64,000 bases of DNA from RBC074 sp964470555 (lineage in GTDB: Bacteria > Acidobacteriota > Blastocatellia > RBC074). Under the pieces are notes generated by a model. That model did no database searches and was not told the DNA's origin. It was given only the letters and a program-made list of their open reading frames with translations. The stretch covers positions 1-64,000 of the forward strand of contig CAYYDG010000027.1 of assembly GCA_964470555.1 (NCBI GenBank). The letters run 5' to 3'. Made by a program: the position numbers and the translations under genes. Positions 23,927 to 32,775 of this stretch are shown piece by piece (position 1 is the first letter of the stretch; every line of letters starts with the position of its first letter).

Positions 23927-26296
23927 TTATTCGCACCGAAGTGCGATCAGCGGGTCAACCTTTGTCGCCCGCCAGGCGGGAATCAATCCGGCAACGAAGG
24001 CCACCAGCAACAAGACCAGCGCGATCAGGGTAAACGTCGCAGGGTCGCTGGAGCTGACTTCAAACAACAGCGTCCGCAGCCAGCGCGTCAACGCGAACGC
24101 GCCCATCAAACCCAGCGCAGCGCCAGCGAACGCCAACGCCATGCTTTGCCACAACATCATTCGCAGCACAGCAATAGGGCGCGCGCCCAAGGCCAAACGC
24201 ACGCCGATTTCGCGTGTGCGTTGCATGACCGCGTATGCGCTGACGCCGTAAATCCCTATCGCCGCCAACGTCAGCGCCAACACCGCAAACGCGCCGAGCA
24301 GAAAAGTGTAAAACCGCGGCTGCGCGACCGTTTCGGAAACCAGGTCTTCCATGGGGCGTAAGCGAACAGGTTCCAGCGTGGCGTCCGCCGACTGAATCGC
24401 CTGTCGCACGCCGGCAATCAACGTCGCGGGCGGAACCGTCGTGCGAATCATCAAATTGCTCCACATAAACGGCGTCTGCGCGAACGGCGTGTAAATGGTC
24501 ATTGCCCTGTCATCGTCCAGACCGGAATACCGCACATCGGCGACGACGCCGACGATTTCGCGCCAGTCATTGGCCTGTTCGGAATTGATGAGTTGTATGC
24601 GTTTGCCCAGAGCGCTTTCATACGGAAACAGCTTCTGCGCCATGAATTGATTGATGATGACGGTTTTGGCAGAAGTCGCAGAGTCGCGTTCGGCAAATTC
24701 GCGGCCTTCGCGCACGGGCGTGCCCAAAGCGCGAAAGTAATCCGGGCTGACGGCAATGAAATAAGCAGTGTTGTCCGCCAGCGCTGGCACACCCTGCGCA
24801 GCAAAGCGGCTCATGCGTTGCGCGGTCACGGGCGGCAATGCGCTGCCGCCACTGGCCGTTTCGACGCCGGGAACCTGGCTGATTCGCACAAGCGTTTCGC
24901 GCAAAACCGCCGTCCGCCGCGCTTCGTCCTCAAAATCCATCAACGGCAGATTGACGGTCAGCAGGTTTTCAGCTTTGAACCCCGGATTCACTTGCAACAA
25001 ACGACTGAAACTTTTCAGCAACAATCCCGCGCCCGCCAGCACGATCAACGCCAGTGCGATTTCAGTCACCACCAGCGCCCCGCGCAACCTTTTGCCTTGC
25101 GCCAATCCCAGAGTGTCGCGTCCGCCTGCGCGCAAGGTTTGATTCACATTGCCGCGCGCCACTTGCCACGCAGGCACAAGTCCGAAAATCACGCCCGTCA
25201 ACACCACAGCTCCCAAAGTGAATAACAACACAGGCGCATTGAGCCGCACTTCGCTCAAACGCGGCAGATCATCCGGATTGAACCTGACCAGCGCATCCAG
25301 CCCCCACACCGCCAGCAACAATCCAGCCACGCCGCCAACACAGGCCAGCAACAAACTTTCGGTCAACAACTGGCGCAACAGGCGGAACCGCCCTGCGCCA
25401 AGCGCCGCGCGAATCGCCAGTTCGCGTTCGCGCACGGCCAATCGTCCCAACGTCAGATTGGCGACGTTGGCACAGGCAATCAGCAACACGAATCCCACAG
25501 TTGCCAGCAAGACCCACAACGCGCGGCTGACATCGCCGACCAGCCGTTCATACAACGGCATGAAATTGAACTGTATGTTTTTGTTGGTGTCGGGATATTG
25601 CTGCTGCAACCGCGCGGCGATGGCATCGCTTTCGGCGCGCACCTGCTCCAGACTGACTCCCGGTTTCAGATGCGCGACGACACGAAAGATGCGGAACTGG
25701 CGGTTTTCCATTTGCTGTCGCGCGTCGGCCATCGCCGCGCCCAGCGAGTTCCAGATTTTGAATTCGCGGCTTGGATACTGAAATTCCGGCGGCGTGACAC
25801 CGACGATGGTGTGCGGTTTGCCGTACAGGCGCAGCGTTTGGCCGATGACATTCGGATTGCCGCCAAAATTGTTTTGCCAAAGATCATGGCTGATGACGGC
25901 CAGCGGCTGTTTGTCTTCTTCCGCGCGCCAGAATCGTCCCAAAGCGGGTTGCGTCAGTTGCGGCAACAACTCCGGCGTGACGATGGCTCCGCGCATCTGC
26001 ACTGCTTCGCCGCCAAAATTGACGTTGTACAGATTCGATGCCCACAACGCCATCCAGTCAAAACTCTGGCTGGCGGCTTTGAGGTCACGGAAGTCCGGCG
26101 GCGAGATATTCGCCACCACAATGCGTTCGGCGTCTTTGTAAGGCAACGGTTTCAGCAACACGCCGTACACCACGCTGAAAATGGCGGTGTTCGCGCCGAT
26201 GCCCAGCGCCAATGTCAGCACCGCGATCAACGTAAAGCCGGGATTCTTTGCCAGCATGCGCGCGCCGTAGCGCAGGTCTTGCCATATAGTCGTCAT
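23927..26296 (-). CDS. ADOP-family permease
   Basis: 789 aa, the shortest intact copy, MTTIWQDLRYGARMLAKNPG. The first periplasmic domain is reduced: after VVYGVLLKPLPYKDAERI it goes almost directly to NISPPDFRDLKAASQSFDWM. FtsX domain 1 has LTLGRLAVRERELAIRAALGAG. The tail is LIPAWRATKVDPLIALRCE, with Trp for the usual Arg. It begins 11 nt after the hydrolase fusion gene, implying co-translation. Confidence 0.9.
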   Translation of the reverse strand: MTTIWQDLRYGARMLAKNPGFTLIAVLTLALGIGANTAIFSVVYGVLLKPLPYKDAERIVVANISPPDFRDLKAASQSFDWMALWASNLYNVNFGGEAVQMRGAIVTPELLPQLTQPALGRFWRAEEDKQPLAVISHDLWQNNFGGNPNVIGQTLRLYGKPHTIVGVTPPEFQYPSREFKIWNSLGAAMADARQQMENRQFRIFRVVAHLKPGVSLEQVRAESDAIAARLQQQYPDTNKNIQFNFMPLYERLVGDVSRALWVLLATVGFVLLIACANVANLTLGRLAVRERELAIRAALGAGRFRLLRQLLTESLLLACVGGVAGLLLAVWGLDALVRFNPDDLPRLSEVRLNAPVLLFTLGAVVLTGVIFGLVPAWQVARGNVNQTLRAGGRDTLGLAQGKRLRGALVVTEIALALIVLAGAGLLLKSFSRLLQVNPGFKAENLLTVNLPLMDFEDEARRTAVLRETLVRISQVPGVETASGGSALPPVTAQRMSRFAAQGVPALADNTAYFIAVSPDYFRALGTPVREGREFAERDSATSAKTVIINQFMAQKLFPYESALGKRIQLINSEQANDWREIVGVVADVRYSGLDDDRAMTIYTPFAQTPFMWSNLMIRTTVPPATLIAGVRQAIQSADATLEPVRLRPMEDLVSETVAQPRFYTFLLGAFAVLALTLAAIGIYGVSAYAVMQRTREIGVRLALGARPIAVLRMMLWQSMALAFAGAALGLMGAFALTRWLRTLLFEVSSSDPATFTLIALVLLLVAFVAGLIPAWRATKVDPLIALRCE

Positions 26297-26307
26297 TTGG
26301 TTTCCCT

Positions 26308-27540
26308 TCAGCGTCTGGCCTTGGCTTCTTCATAAGCGGCAGCCACGGCAGGAACAGCAACATAATTGCTGAACAAAAGTTTTCTGACTGGCGAATCACC
26401 AGCGAGTTGTTGCTGAAATTCTATGAGGTTTACGCTCTTGCGAGCTTGTTCCAGCGTTTCGCCGCGCGAAACCGCAGCGACTGTTTGCTTGCTGATGGAA
26501 GCAAACATGTCGGAAAGAGTTTTCAGGTAAGCATCATCGCGCAAGATCGTCCCGTGCCCCGGCACAATGATTGATGAACGCAAGGCGCGAAGTTGGTCAA
26601 GCGTCACTGCCCATTCGCCTATGCGCGATTGCGGATTGCCAACCAACGGAACCGGCCAGACCACCAGATCGCCTGTAATCAGAATGCCTTCCTGCGGGAG
26701 ATGAACCACCAGATCGGCGGCGGTGTGCCCACTTCCCAGATGACGTATGTCAATCACACGCGAGCCGCGATGCAAAGTCATCCGATCAGTCACCGTGATG
26801 GTGGGCAGAATTGTTTGTGCAATGGAGCCTTCACTGAGCACCAGTTCCGCCAACCGAATGTCCGCGGCGAGACTGGCACGTTCTTCTGCCTTCAATTCGC
26901 CGCCCAACAGGCTTTTGTCTTTCGCCAGAAAGCCCTTGAGTTCAGCGAGAAAACCGGGCGCACCTTCAAGAAAATTTTTCCGATTTTGCGCACCCTGTTT
27001 GGGCAAATACTCGCGGGCAAAGGCATGCGCGATAAATTCCACACCGGGAAAGGCCTCGCGGTAAACCTGATTCCCGCGAATATGATCGTCGTGGTAATGC
27101 GTATTGATGACGTATCTGACCGGTTTGCTGGTCAATTTGCGAAGCGCCGCCAGCACTTGCAACGTGATGACGGGCGCGCCGTTGGCGTCAACGACAATCA
27201 CGTCTTCTTCATTGATGATGAAAACATTGTTGGCATCTACCATGAATCCGGGTGGTTCCTGTCGGATGACGGCGTAAACGCCTTCGGCCAACTTCTGAAC
27301 CACAAAATTGCCTGCGGGGGCTGTGGCGACTTTGTCCTGCTGAGTGGTTAAGGGGGATGCTAAAACCGATTGGCCATCAACAAGGATGTCGTCCAATGGA
27401 AACACAGCATTGGCTTCGCTCAAAAATTCTGCCGCCATCACACTGCCCAAACTGAACGTAACGATGGCAATCAGAATGAAGCCCGGCTTCTTCAACAGTA
27501 TCCGTACGCCGAAACGAAGCTCTTGCCAAAGAATTTGCAT
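26308..27540 (-). CDS. Metallo-beta-lactamase-fold hydrolase fused to a permease leader
   Basis: 410 aa. Residues 1 to about 48 are a clear copy of the ADOP N-terminus: MQILWQELRFGVRILLKKPG, a TM helix, then NAVFPL where permeases have NAVLLRPL. The remainder is a metallo-beta-lactamase domain with all metal ligands: H148-x-H150-x-D152-H153, H272 (GSGHTAAD), D291 (TGDLVV) and H329 (VPGHG). The sequence resembles exported MBL hydrolases; the substrate is unknown. The start at 27540 is supported by GAGGAG and by the leader; a longer frame adds 31 unlikely codons. The borrowed leader would anchor the enzyme in the membrane facing the periplasm. It sits inside the long permease unit. Confidence 0.88.
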   Translation of the reverse strand: MQILWQELRFGVRILLKKPGFILIAIVTFSLGSVMAAEFLSEANAVFPLDDILVDGQSVLASPLTTQQDKVATAPAGNFVVQKLAEGVYAVIRQEPPGFMVDANNVFIINEEDVIVVDANGAPVITLQVLAALRKLTSKPVRYVINTHYHDDHIRGNQVYREAFPGVEFIAHAFAREYLPKQGAQNRKNFLEGAPGFLAELKGFLAKDKSLLGGELKAEERASLAADIRLAELVLSEGSIAQTILPTITVTDRMTLHRGSRVIDIRHLGSGHTAADLVVHLPQEGILITGDLVVWPVPLVGNPQSRIGEWAVTLDQLRALRSSIIVPGHGTILRDDAYLKTLSDMFASISKQTVAAVSRGETLEQARKSVNLIEFQQQLAGDSPVRKLLFSNYVAVPAVAAAYEEAKARR

Positions 27541-27558
27541 AAGTACTTCTCCTCGAAA

Positions 27559-27629
27559 GGATGAATTTGGAATGATTGAGGATGAACGTTTCTTTTCATT
27601 CATCATTCCAAATTCAGACTTCATCATTC
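27559..27629. repeat. Junction palindrome upstream of the hydrolase fusion
   Basis: GAATTTGGAATGATTGA pairs with TCATCATTCCAAATTC across a T-rich loop. The right flank GACTTCATCATTC contains the stop codon of the permease ending at 27624. Same family as the other permease junctions. Confidence 0.7.
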
Positions 27630-30053
27630 GCACCGAAGCGCAACCATCGGATCAACGTTCATCGCTCGTCGAGCAGGTAAGGCGCAGGCCAAAACAGAAA
27701 TCACGAACAACAGTGCAGCAACGGCGGCATAAGTTTTCAGGTCAACTGCGCTGACTTCAAACAACAGACTTTGCAGAAACCGCGTCAGCCCGAATGCTGC
27801 CGCCAGACCAATTGCCACGCCGATTCCCACCAGCGTCAAACCGCGTTTGAGCACCATGCGAAAAATGGTTTTGCCGTCGGCTCCCAACGCCAGTCGCACG
27901 CCGATTTCCTGTGTGTGTTGCGTGACGAAATACGACAGCACGCCGTAAATTCCCAACATCGCCAATAACAACGCCAACGCCGCAAACGCCGTCAGCAACA
28001 ACATTCCCATCTGGCGCGTCTGCGTGTGTTCGGCAAACACGGCATCCAATGTGCGAATGTTGGAAAGCGGCTGGTTGGGGTCAACGGCGTGAATGGCTTG
28101 GCGCACCGAGGCGACCAGGCTGGTGGGTTCGACTGTCGCGCGAATCACCAGATCGCGCGGCGCAAAAAACGAATGCGTCCTGATCTGGCGATAAGGGAAA
28201 TACATTTCGGACTTCGTCGGTTTGTCCACACCCATTTGTCGCACGTCCGCGACGACGCCTACGATTTCCAACCACGGATGTTGTGAATTCGCCGAGCCGT
28301 TTTTGAATCTTTTGCCGACGGCTGATTCATTCGGCCAGTACTGTCTCGCCATGGTTTCGTTGATGATGGCTACGGGCTGAGTTTCGCCAGCGTCCTGTTC
28401 AGTAAAGTAACGCCCGCTGCGCAAGGCAATGCCCATCGTTTGATGATACGCAGCGCTGATTTGCCGATGATTCGCGTTCCAATTGCTGTTCGGCGCAACC
28501 GGACGACCTTCGATGGTAATGCCGTTCGCTCCACCAGCCCATTCCAGCGGAACCGTAGTCGAATATCCTGCGGATACGACTCCGGGCAGAGCCTGAACAC
28601 GTTCCAACACCTGATCGTAAAACGTTACTCGACGAACGTGCTCCTGGTATTTGTTTTCCGGCAGGATGGTGCGAATGGTCAACAAACTTTCCGCTCGCAG
28701 ATCGTCATACTGTCCGTGCAATCTGGAAAGCGTTTGAATCAACAATCCCGCGCCAACCAGCAACACCAGCGCCATGGCGATTTCGCCGACGACAAATGCC
28801 TGCCGCAATCTTCGCTGTCCGTGTCCGATTCCGCCGCGGCCAGTGGCTTGTTTCAACGTGGCATTCAAATCCAATCTGGAAACCCGCAAAGCCGGAATCA
28901 AACCGAACAACACGCCGGACACCAAAGACACCAGCAAGGCAAATCCCAAAACGCGCGCATCCATTTCCAGTGTCGTCGAAGCGGCCATCTCCGCTGGAAC
29001 AAGCTGTTTCAGCGAGGCAAAGCTCCAACTTGCCAACAGCGCTCCCAATAAGCCGCCCACACCGGCCAGCACAACGCTTTCGGTCAACAGTTGCCTCACG
29101 ATGCGCCAGCGGCCTGCGCCCAGTGCCGAGCGCACGGCGATTTCGCGTTGTCTGGCGGCCACACGAGCCAACAGCAATCCTGAAATGTTGGCGCAGGCAA
29201 TCAACAACACCATGCCAACCGCGCCAAGCAGCAACCACAGCGAATTTCGCATCTTGCCCGCAACCTGTTCGTGCAACGAAACCACTGTTGCGCCAAGCTG
29301 TCCGGCCTGCTCAGGAAACCGTTCTCCAATGCGTTTCGTGATTGCTTTGATTTCGGCATCTGCCTGTTCCAACGTCACGCCGGACTTCAATCGGCCAACG
29401 ACATTCAAATAATGATTGCCGCGACTGGCCAGTTCTTCCGGCGTAAAGGCAATCGGCGTCCACATTTTTATGTAGCTCGCCCCGAACTGGAAATTGGCGG
29501 GCATTACGCCAATGACGGAGTATTTTTCGTCATTGAGCACAATGGTGCGATTGAGAATACTGGCGTCGCCGCCGTACCGGCTTTGCCAAAGCGAATGACT
29601 GATGATTGCAACTCTGTTTGCGCCGGGCTGATCTTCTTCGGCGGAAAAGTTGCGACCCAACGCAGGCTTCACACCGAGCAGCGGAAAGAAATTCGCCGTG
29701 ACTCCATAAGCCTGCACTTTTTCCGGTTCGCCATCGCCGATCAGGTTGAAGCTGCGATTGTCGCGCGCGGCCATCTCGGCAAAGGTCTGCGACTGCGCTT
29801 TCCAATCGGCGTAATTGCCCGGCGCGGGCGTGTCCTGCGGAAAGCCGATAAAGGTGGCGTCTTCCCAGATCATCGCCAAACGTTCGGGTTCGTGAAATGG
29901 TAGTGGCCGCAATAACACTGCATTGACGACGCTGAACAAGGCCGTGTTGGCTCCAATACCCAGAGCCAACGACAACACGGCAATCATGGTGAAGCCCGGT
30001 TGTTTGAGCAGCAGCCGCACACCAAAGCGCAAGTCTTGCCAAAGAGTTTGCAT
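27624..30053 (-). CDS. ADOP-family permease
   Basis: 809 aa, MQTLWQDLRFGVRLLLKQPG with TM1 FTMIAVLSLALGIGANTALF. Periplasmic domain 1 contains MIWEDATFIGFPQDTPAPGN and the ARDNRSFNLIGDGEPEKVQ motif shared with MacB_PCD proteins. FtsX domain 1 carries LLARVAARQREIAVRSALGAG and domain 2 QHTQEIGVRLALGADGKTIF. The tail is LPARRAMNVDPMVALRCE. Only 8 nt separate it from the preceding permease, indicating tight translational coupling. Confidence 0.9.
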   Translation of the reverse strand: MQTLWQDLRFGVRLLLKQPGFTMIAVLSLALGIGANTALFSVVNAVLLRPLPFHEPERLAMIWEDATFIGFPQDTPAPGNYADWKAQSQTFAEMAARDNRSFNLIGDGEPEKVQAYGVTANFFPLLGVKPALGRNFSAEEDQPGANRVAIISHSLWQSRYGGDASILNRTIVLNDEKYSVIGVMPANFQFGASYIKMWTPIAFTPEELASRGNHYLNVVGRLKSGVTLEQADAEIKAITKRIGERFPEQAGQLGATVVSLHEQVAGKMRNSLWLLLGAVGMVLLIACANISGLLLARVAARQREIAVRSALGAGRWRIVRQLLTESVVLAGVGGLLGALLASWSFASLKQLVPAEMAASTTLEMDARVLGFALLVSLVSGVLFGLIPALRVSRLDLNATLKQATGRGGIGHGQRRLRQAFVVGEIAMALVLLVGAGLLIQTLSRLHGQYDDLRAESLLTIRTILPENKYQEHVRRVTFYDQVLERVQALPGVVSAGYSTTVPLEWAGGANGITIEGRPVAPNSNWNANHRQISAAYHQTMGIALRSGRYFTEQDAGETQPVAIINETMARQYWPNESAVGKRFKNGSANSQHPWLEIVGVVADVRQMGVDKPTKSEMYFPYRQIRTHSFFAPRDLVIRATVEPTSLVASVRQAIHAVDPNQPLSNIRTLDAVFAEHTQTRQMGMLLLTAFAALALLLAMLGIYGVLSYFVTQHTQEIGVRLALGADGKTIFRMVLKRGLTLVGIGVAIGLAAAFGLTRFLQSLLFEVSAVDLKTYAAVAALLFVISVLACALPARRAMNVDPMVALRCE

Positions 30054-30061
30054 AGTTCCTC

Positions 30062-32665
30062 CTATTCACATCTCAAGGCAATCATCGGATCAACCTTCGT
30101 CGCCCGGCGAGCCGGAATGTAGCAGGCAATCAGCGCCACGACAGTCAACAGCACAGCCATCATCCCATAAGTCACGGGGTCATTCGGCTTGACGCCAAAC
30201 AGCATTTTGGAAAGTTGCACCTGGCTTTCCAGGTATCTAGTCAACACGTATGCACCTGCCAATCCCAACGCAATTCCCAACATTGCCAGAGCCATTCCCT
30301 GTCGAAGAATCATCTTCAGCACCTCGGCTTGCGAAGCGCCGAGCGCCATGCGAATGCCTATTTCGTGTGTGCGTTGCGACACGGCATAAGCCAGCACACC
30401 GAACAGGCCAATGGAAGCGAGTTGTTGAGCCAGCAAGCCAAACAGCGTAACGAGTTTGGCGAACAGCTTTTCCATCCGCAGCGTTTCGCCGGCCTGTTCG
30501 ACCTGGGTCTTGAGATTAGAGAGAGGCAGGTTATCGTCCACTTCGCGCACTGCTTGCCGCACGGCGGCGATGGCGGAATTGGGATCGTTGGTGGTGCGAA
30601 TCTGGAAATTCGCTCCCGATATCCAACTCAATTGATAGCGATAAGGCAGATACATCGTAGGCCGGATTTCTTCGCGCAAGGTGGCGTATTTGGCGTCCTT
30701 GGCGAGACCGACGATTTCATATTCATCCGGCTTTTTAGCGTCGAAAGCGAAGCGTTTGCCCACCGGGTTTTCGCCTGCGAAATACTTGTTGGCGAAGGTT
30801 TGATTGACGACCGCGACGCGCGGCGCTTTTTCATCATCGCGGCGATTGAAGGAGCGTCCGGCCAGCAGTGGAATTTCTATCGCTTCCAAAAAGTTTTCCC
30901 GCCCGTAGACGATATTGCTGCTGCCCGTGGTCTTGATGCGCCCGTTCGCATCCGGCGCGGCGGACAAGGCGGAACGTAAATAGAAACCACGTGAATTTGT
31001 ATTTTCCGAGAGAAAGGCGGTGTTGGCGAAGGTCACCTTGGTTGCGCCAGGAATAGCTTCCAACCGTTCGGCGATCCGTTCGTAAACCTGGATTAGCTGT
31101 TCGTCTTTGTAACCATTCGCCGCCGGGGTCACGTCGAACAGCAAAAGGTTGCTGGTGTTAAAGCCCGGATCAACCCGCTGCAAGTTGAGCAAAGTGCGGA
31201 CAAACAAACCTGCGCCCACCAACAACAATAACGACATTGCAACCTGCATCACCACCAACCCGCGACTGAGCAACGACCGCGAAGCCGCGCTCGAACTGCG
31301 CCCGCTGTCTTTCAAGGTCGGCGTCAAATCCACCTTGGTCGCGCGCCACGCCGGAGCCAGCCCGAAGATGATTCCCGTCAGCAAAGACAACGCCATCGTG
31401 AAGCCGAGCACGCGCCAATCCAGTTTCGGCTCCAGCGCTTTCGGTCCCCAATCGCTGACCGCCAGCAACCCGTCTTTGATCCACAGCGCAAACACCAAAC
31501 CCAAGGCGCCGCCCACTGCCGCCAGCAAAACGCTTTCGGTCAATAACTGCCTTATCAACCGCCCACGACTTGCGCCCAGCGCCAACCGTACACCGATTTC
31601 TTTTTGCCGCCCTGCCGCCCGCGACAGCAACAAATTCGCCACGTTTGCGCAGGCAATCAGCAACACCATTCCCACCACTCCGAGTAGCAGATAAAGCGAC
31701 GGCGCGTAATACTCGCGGCCATTCATTTCGCCTTGCGCGCCCGAAGCAAGCGCAAGGCGCGGATAAAGCTTCGGGTCCAGCGGGCTGACCGCATTGCCGC
31801 CTGTGGCGAGAGATTGCGTATTGCGCGCGGTACGATGCTCAATGACGGATTGTTGAAAGGCATTGCCGAGTTGTGCCTGCGCTTCTTCGCGCGTCGCGCC
31901 CGGTTTCAAGCGGCCCATAATGCGCAACCACCACATGCCCGCGCCGTAATTGCGCGAATCTTTCGGGTCAGACTTGAGTTGCGGTTCCAGCGCCAGCGGA
32001 ATCGTCACGTCGCGCGTGTCGCCCACCTGCCCGGTGCTGTCAAAGCCTGGCCGGGTCACCCCAATGATCGTGAACGCGCGATTGTTGAGGTTGATTTGTT
32101 TGCCGACCACCGCCGCATTGCCGCTGAAGCGTTTTTGCCAATACCGATAGCTCAACACTGCGACGGGATTGCCTGCCGCTTTGTCATCCTCATCCGTCAG
32201 CAAACGCCCCAGCAGTGGCTGCACACCCAAACCCACGTGATAATTGCCCGTGGCAAATTGCCCGTTGACGACTTCGGCCTGCCCCTCGACCACTACATTC
32301 AAACCGACATTGCTGAAGGCGAAGATATCGGACAACGCGCTCTGTTCATTTTGCTGCTCGCGCATGCGCTGATAACTGACATACGGAAACGAAGTCATCC
32401 GTTGCAGCCCGGTCACAGGGTCTCGCCGGGAATTACCGCTGTAACCACCCGGACTAAATTCCTCCGGCGCCAGGGATTGGAACAACACTAAACGTTCTGG
32501 TTCCCTGACCGGCAGCAGCTTAAGCAGCATCGCATCCACAATGCTGAACAACGCCGTATTCGCGCCGATCCCCAACGCCAGAGATAACACAGCAATCGTC
32601 GTGACTCCTTTTTGCTTCATCAACATTCGCACGCCATAACGCAGGTCTTGTATGAGTGTTTGCAT
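30062..32665 (-). CDS. ADOP-family permease, long subtype
   Basis: 867 aa starting MQTLIQDLRYGVRMLMKQKG; 23 upstream codons are excluded and GAGGAGG precedes this ATG. It belongs to a long subtype together with the gene at 35265-37868: both are 867 aa, share MQKG-type leaders, a YSGNS..DPVT segment near residue 75, and LFGLLAQQLASIGLFGVLAY in the last FtsX domain. The extra length lies in the first periplasmic domain (GYSGNSRRDPVTGLQRMTSF, then LYPRLALASGAQGEMNGREY). It ends 8 nt before the next permease. Confidence 0.9.
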   Translation of the reverse strand: MQTLIQDLRYGVRMLMKQKGVTTIAVLSLALGIGANTALFSIVDAMLLKLLPVREPERLVLFQSLAPEEFSPGGYSGNSRRDPVTGLQRMTSFPYVSYQRMREQQNEQSALSDIFAFSNVGLNVVVEGQAEVVNGQFATGNYHVGLGVQPLLGRLLTDEDDKAAGNPVAVLSYRYWQKRFSGNAAVVGKQINLNNRAFTIIGVTRPGFDSTGQVGDTRDVTIPLALEPQLKSDPKDSRNYGAGMWWLRIMGRLKPGATREEAQAQLGNAFQQSVIEHRTARNTQSLATGGNAVSPLDPKLYPRLALASGAQGEMNGREYYAPSLYLLLGVVGMVLLIACANVANLLLSRAAGRQKEIGVRLALGASRGRLIRQLLTESVLLAAVGGALGLVFALWIKDGLLAVSDWGPKALEPKLDWRVLGFTMALSLLTGIIFGLAPAWRATKVDLTPTLKDSGRSSSAASRSLLSRGLVVMQVAMSLLLLVGAGLFVRTLLNLQRVDPGFNTSNLLLFDVTPAANGYKDEQLIQVYERIAERLEAIPGATKVTFANTAFLSENTNSRGFYLRSALSAAPDANGRIKTTGSSNIVYGRENFLEAIEIPLLAGRSFNRRDDEKAPRVAVVNQTFANKYFAGENPVGKRFAFDAKKPDEYEIVGLAKDAKYATLREEIRPTMYLPYRYQLSWISGANFQIRTTNDPNSAIAAVRQAVREVDDNLPLSNLKTQVEQAGETLRMEKLFAKLVTLFGLLAQQLASIGLFGVLAYAVSQRTHEIGIRMALGASQAEVLKMILRQGMALAMLGIALGLAGAYVLTRYLESQVQLSKMLFGVKPNDPVTYGMMAVLLTVVALIACYIPARRATKVDPMIALRCE

Positions 32666-32680
32666 CAATCCTCCTCTTTG

Positions 32681-32775
32681 AAAGGATGAAAGCGGAAGGA
32701 TGAAAGCGGAAGGATGAAAGATGAACTCCAACATCCTTCATCATTCCGAATCCATGCTTCAGACTTCATCATTCA
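32681..32775. repeat. Junction palindrome with a 14-nt tandem repeat
   Basis: Nearly three copies of AGGATGAAAGCGGA run in tandem (32683-32718). They can pair with TTCATCATTCCGAATCC downstream, and the right end GACTTCATCATTC contains the stop codon of the permease at 32769. Same junction family as the others, here with repeat expansion. Confidence 0.65.
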
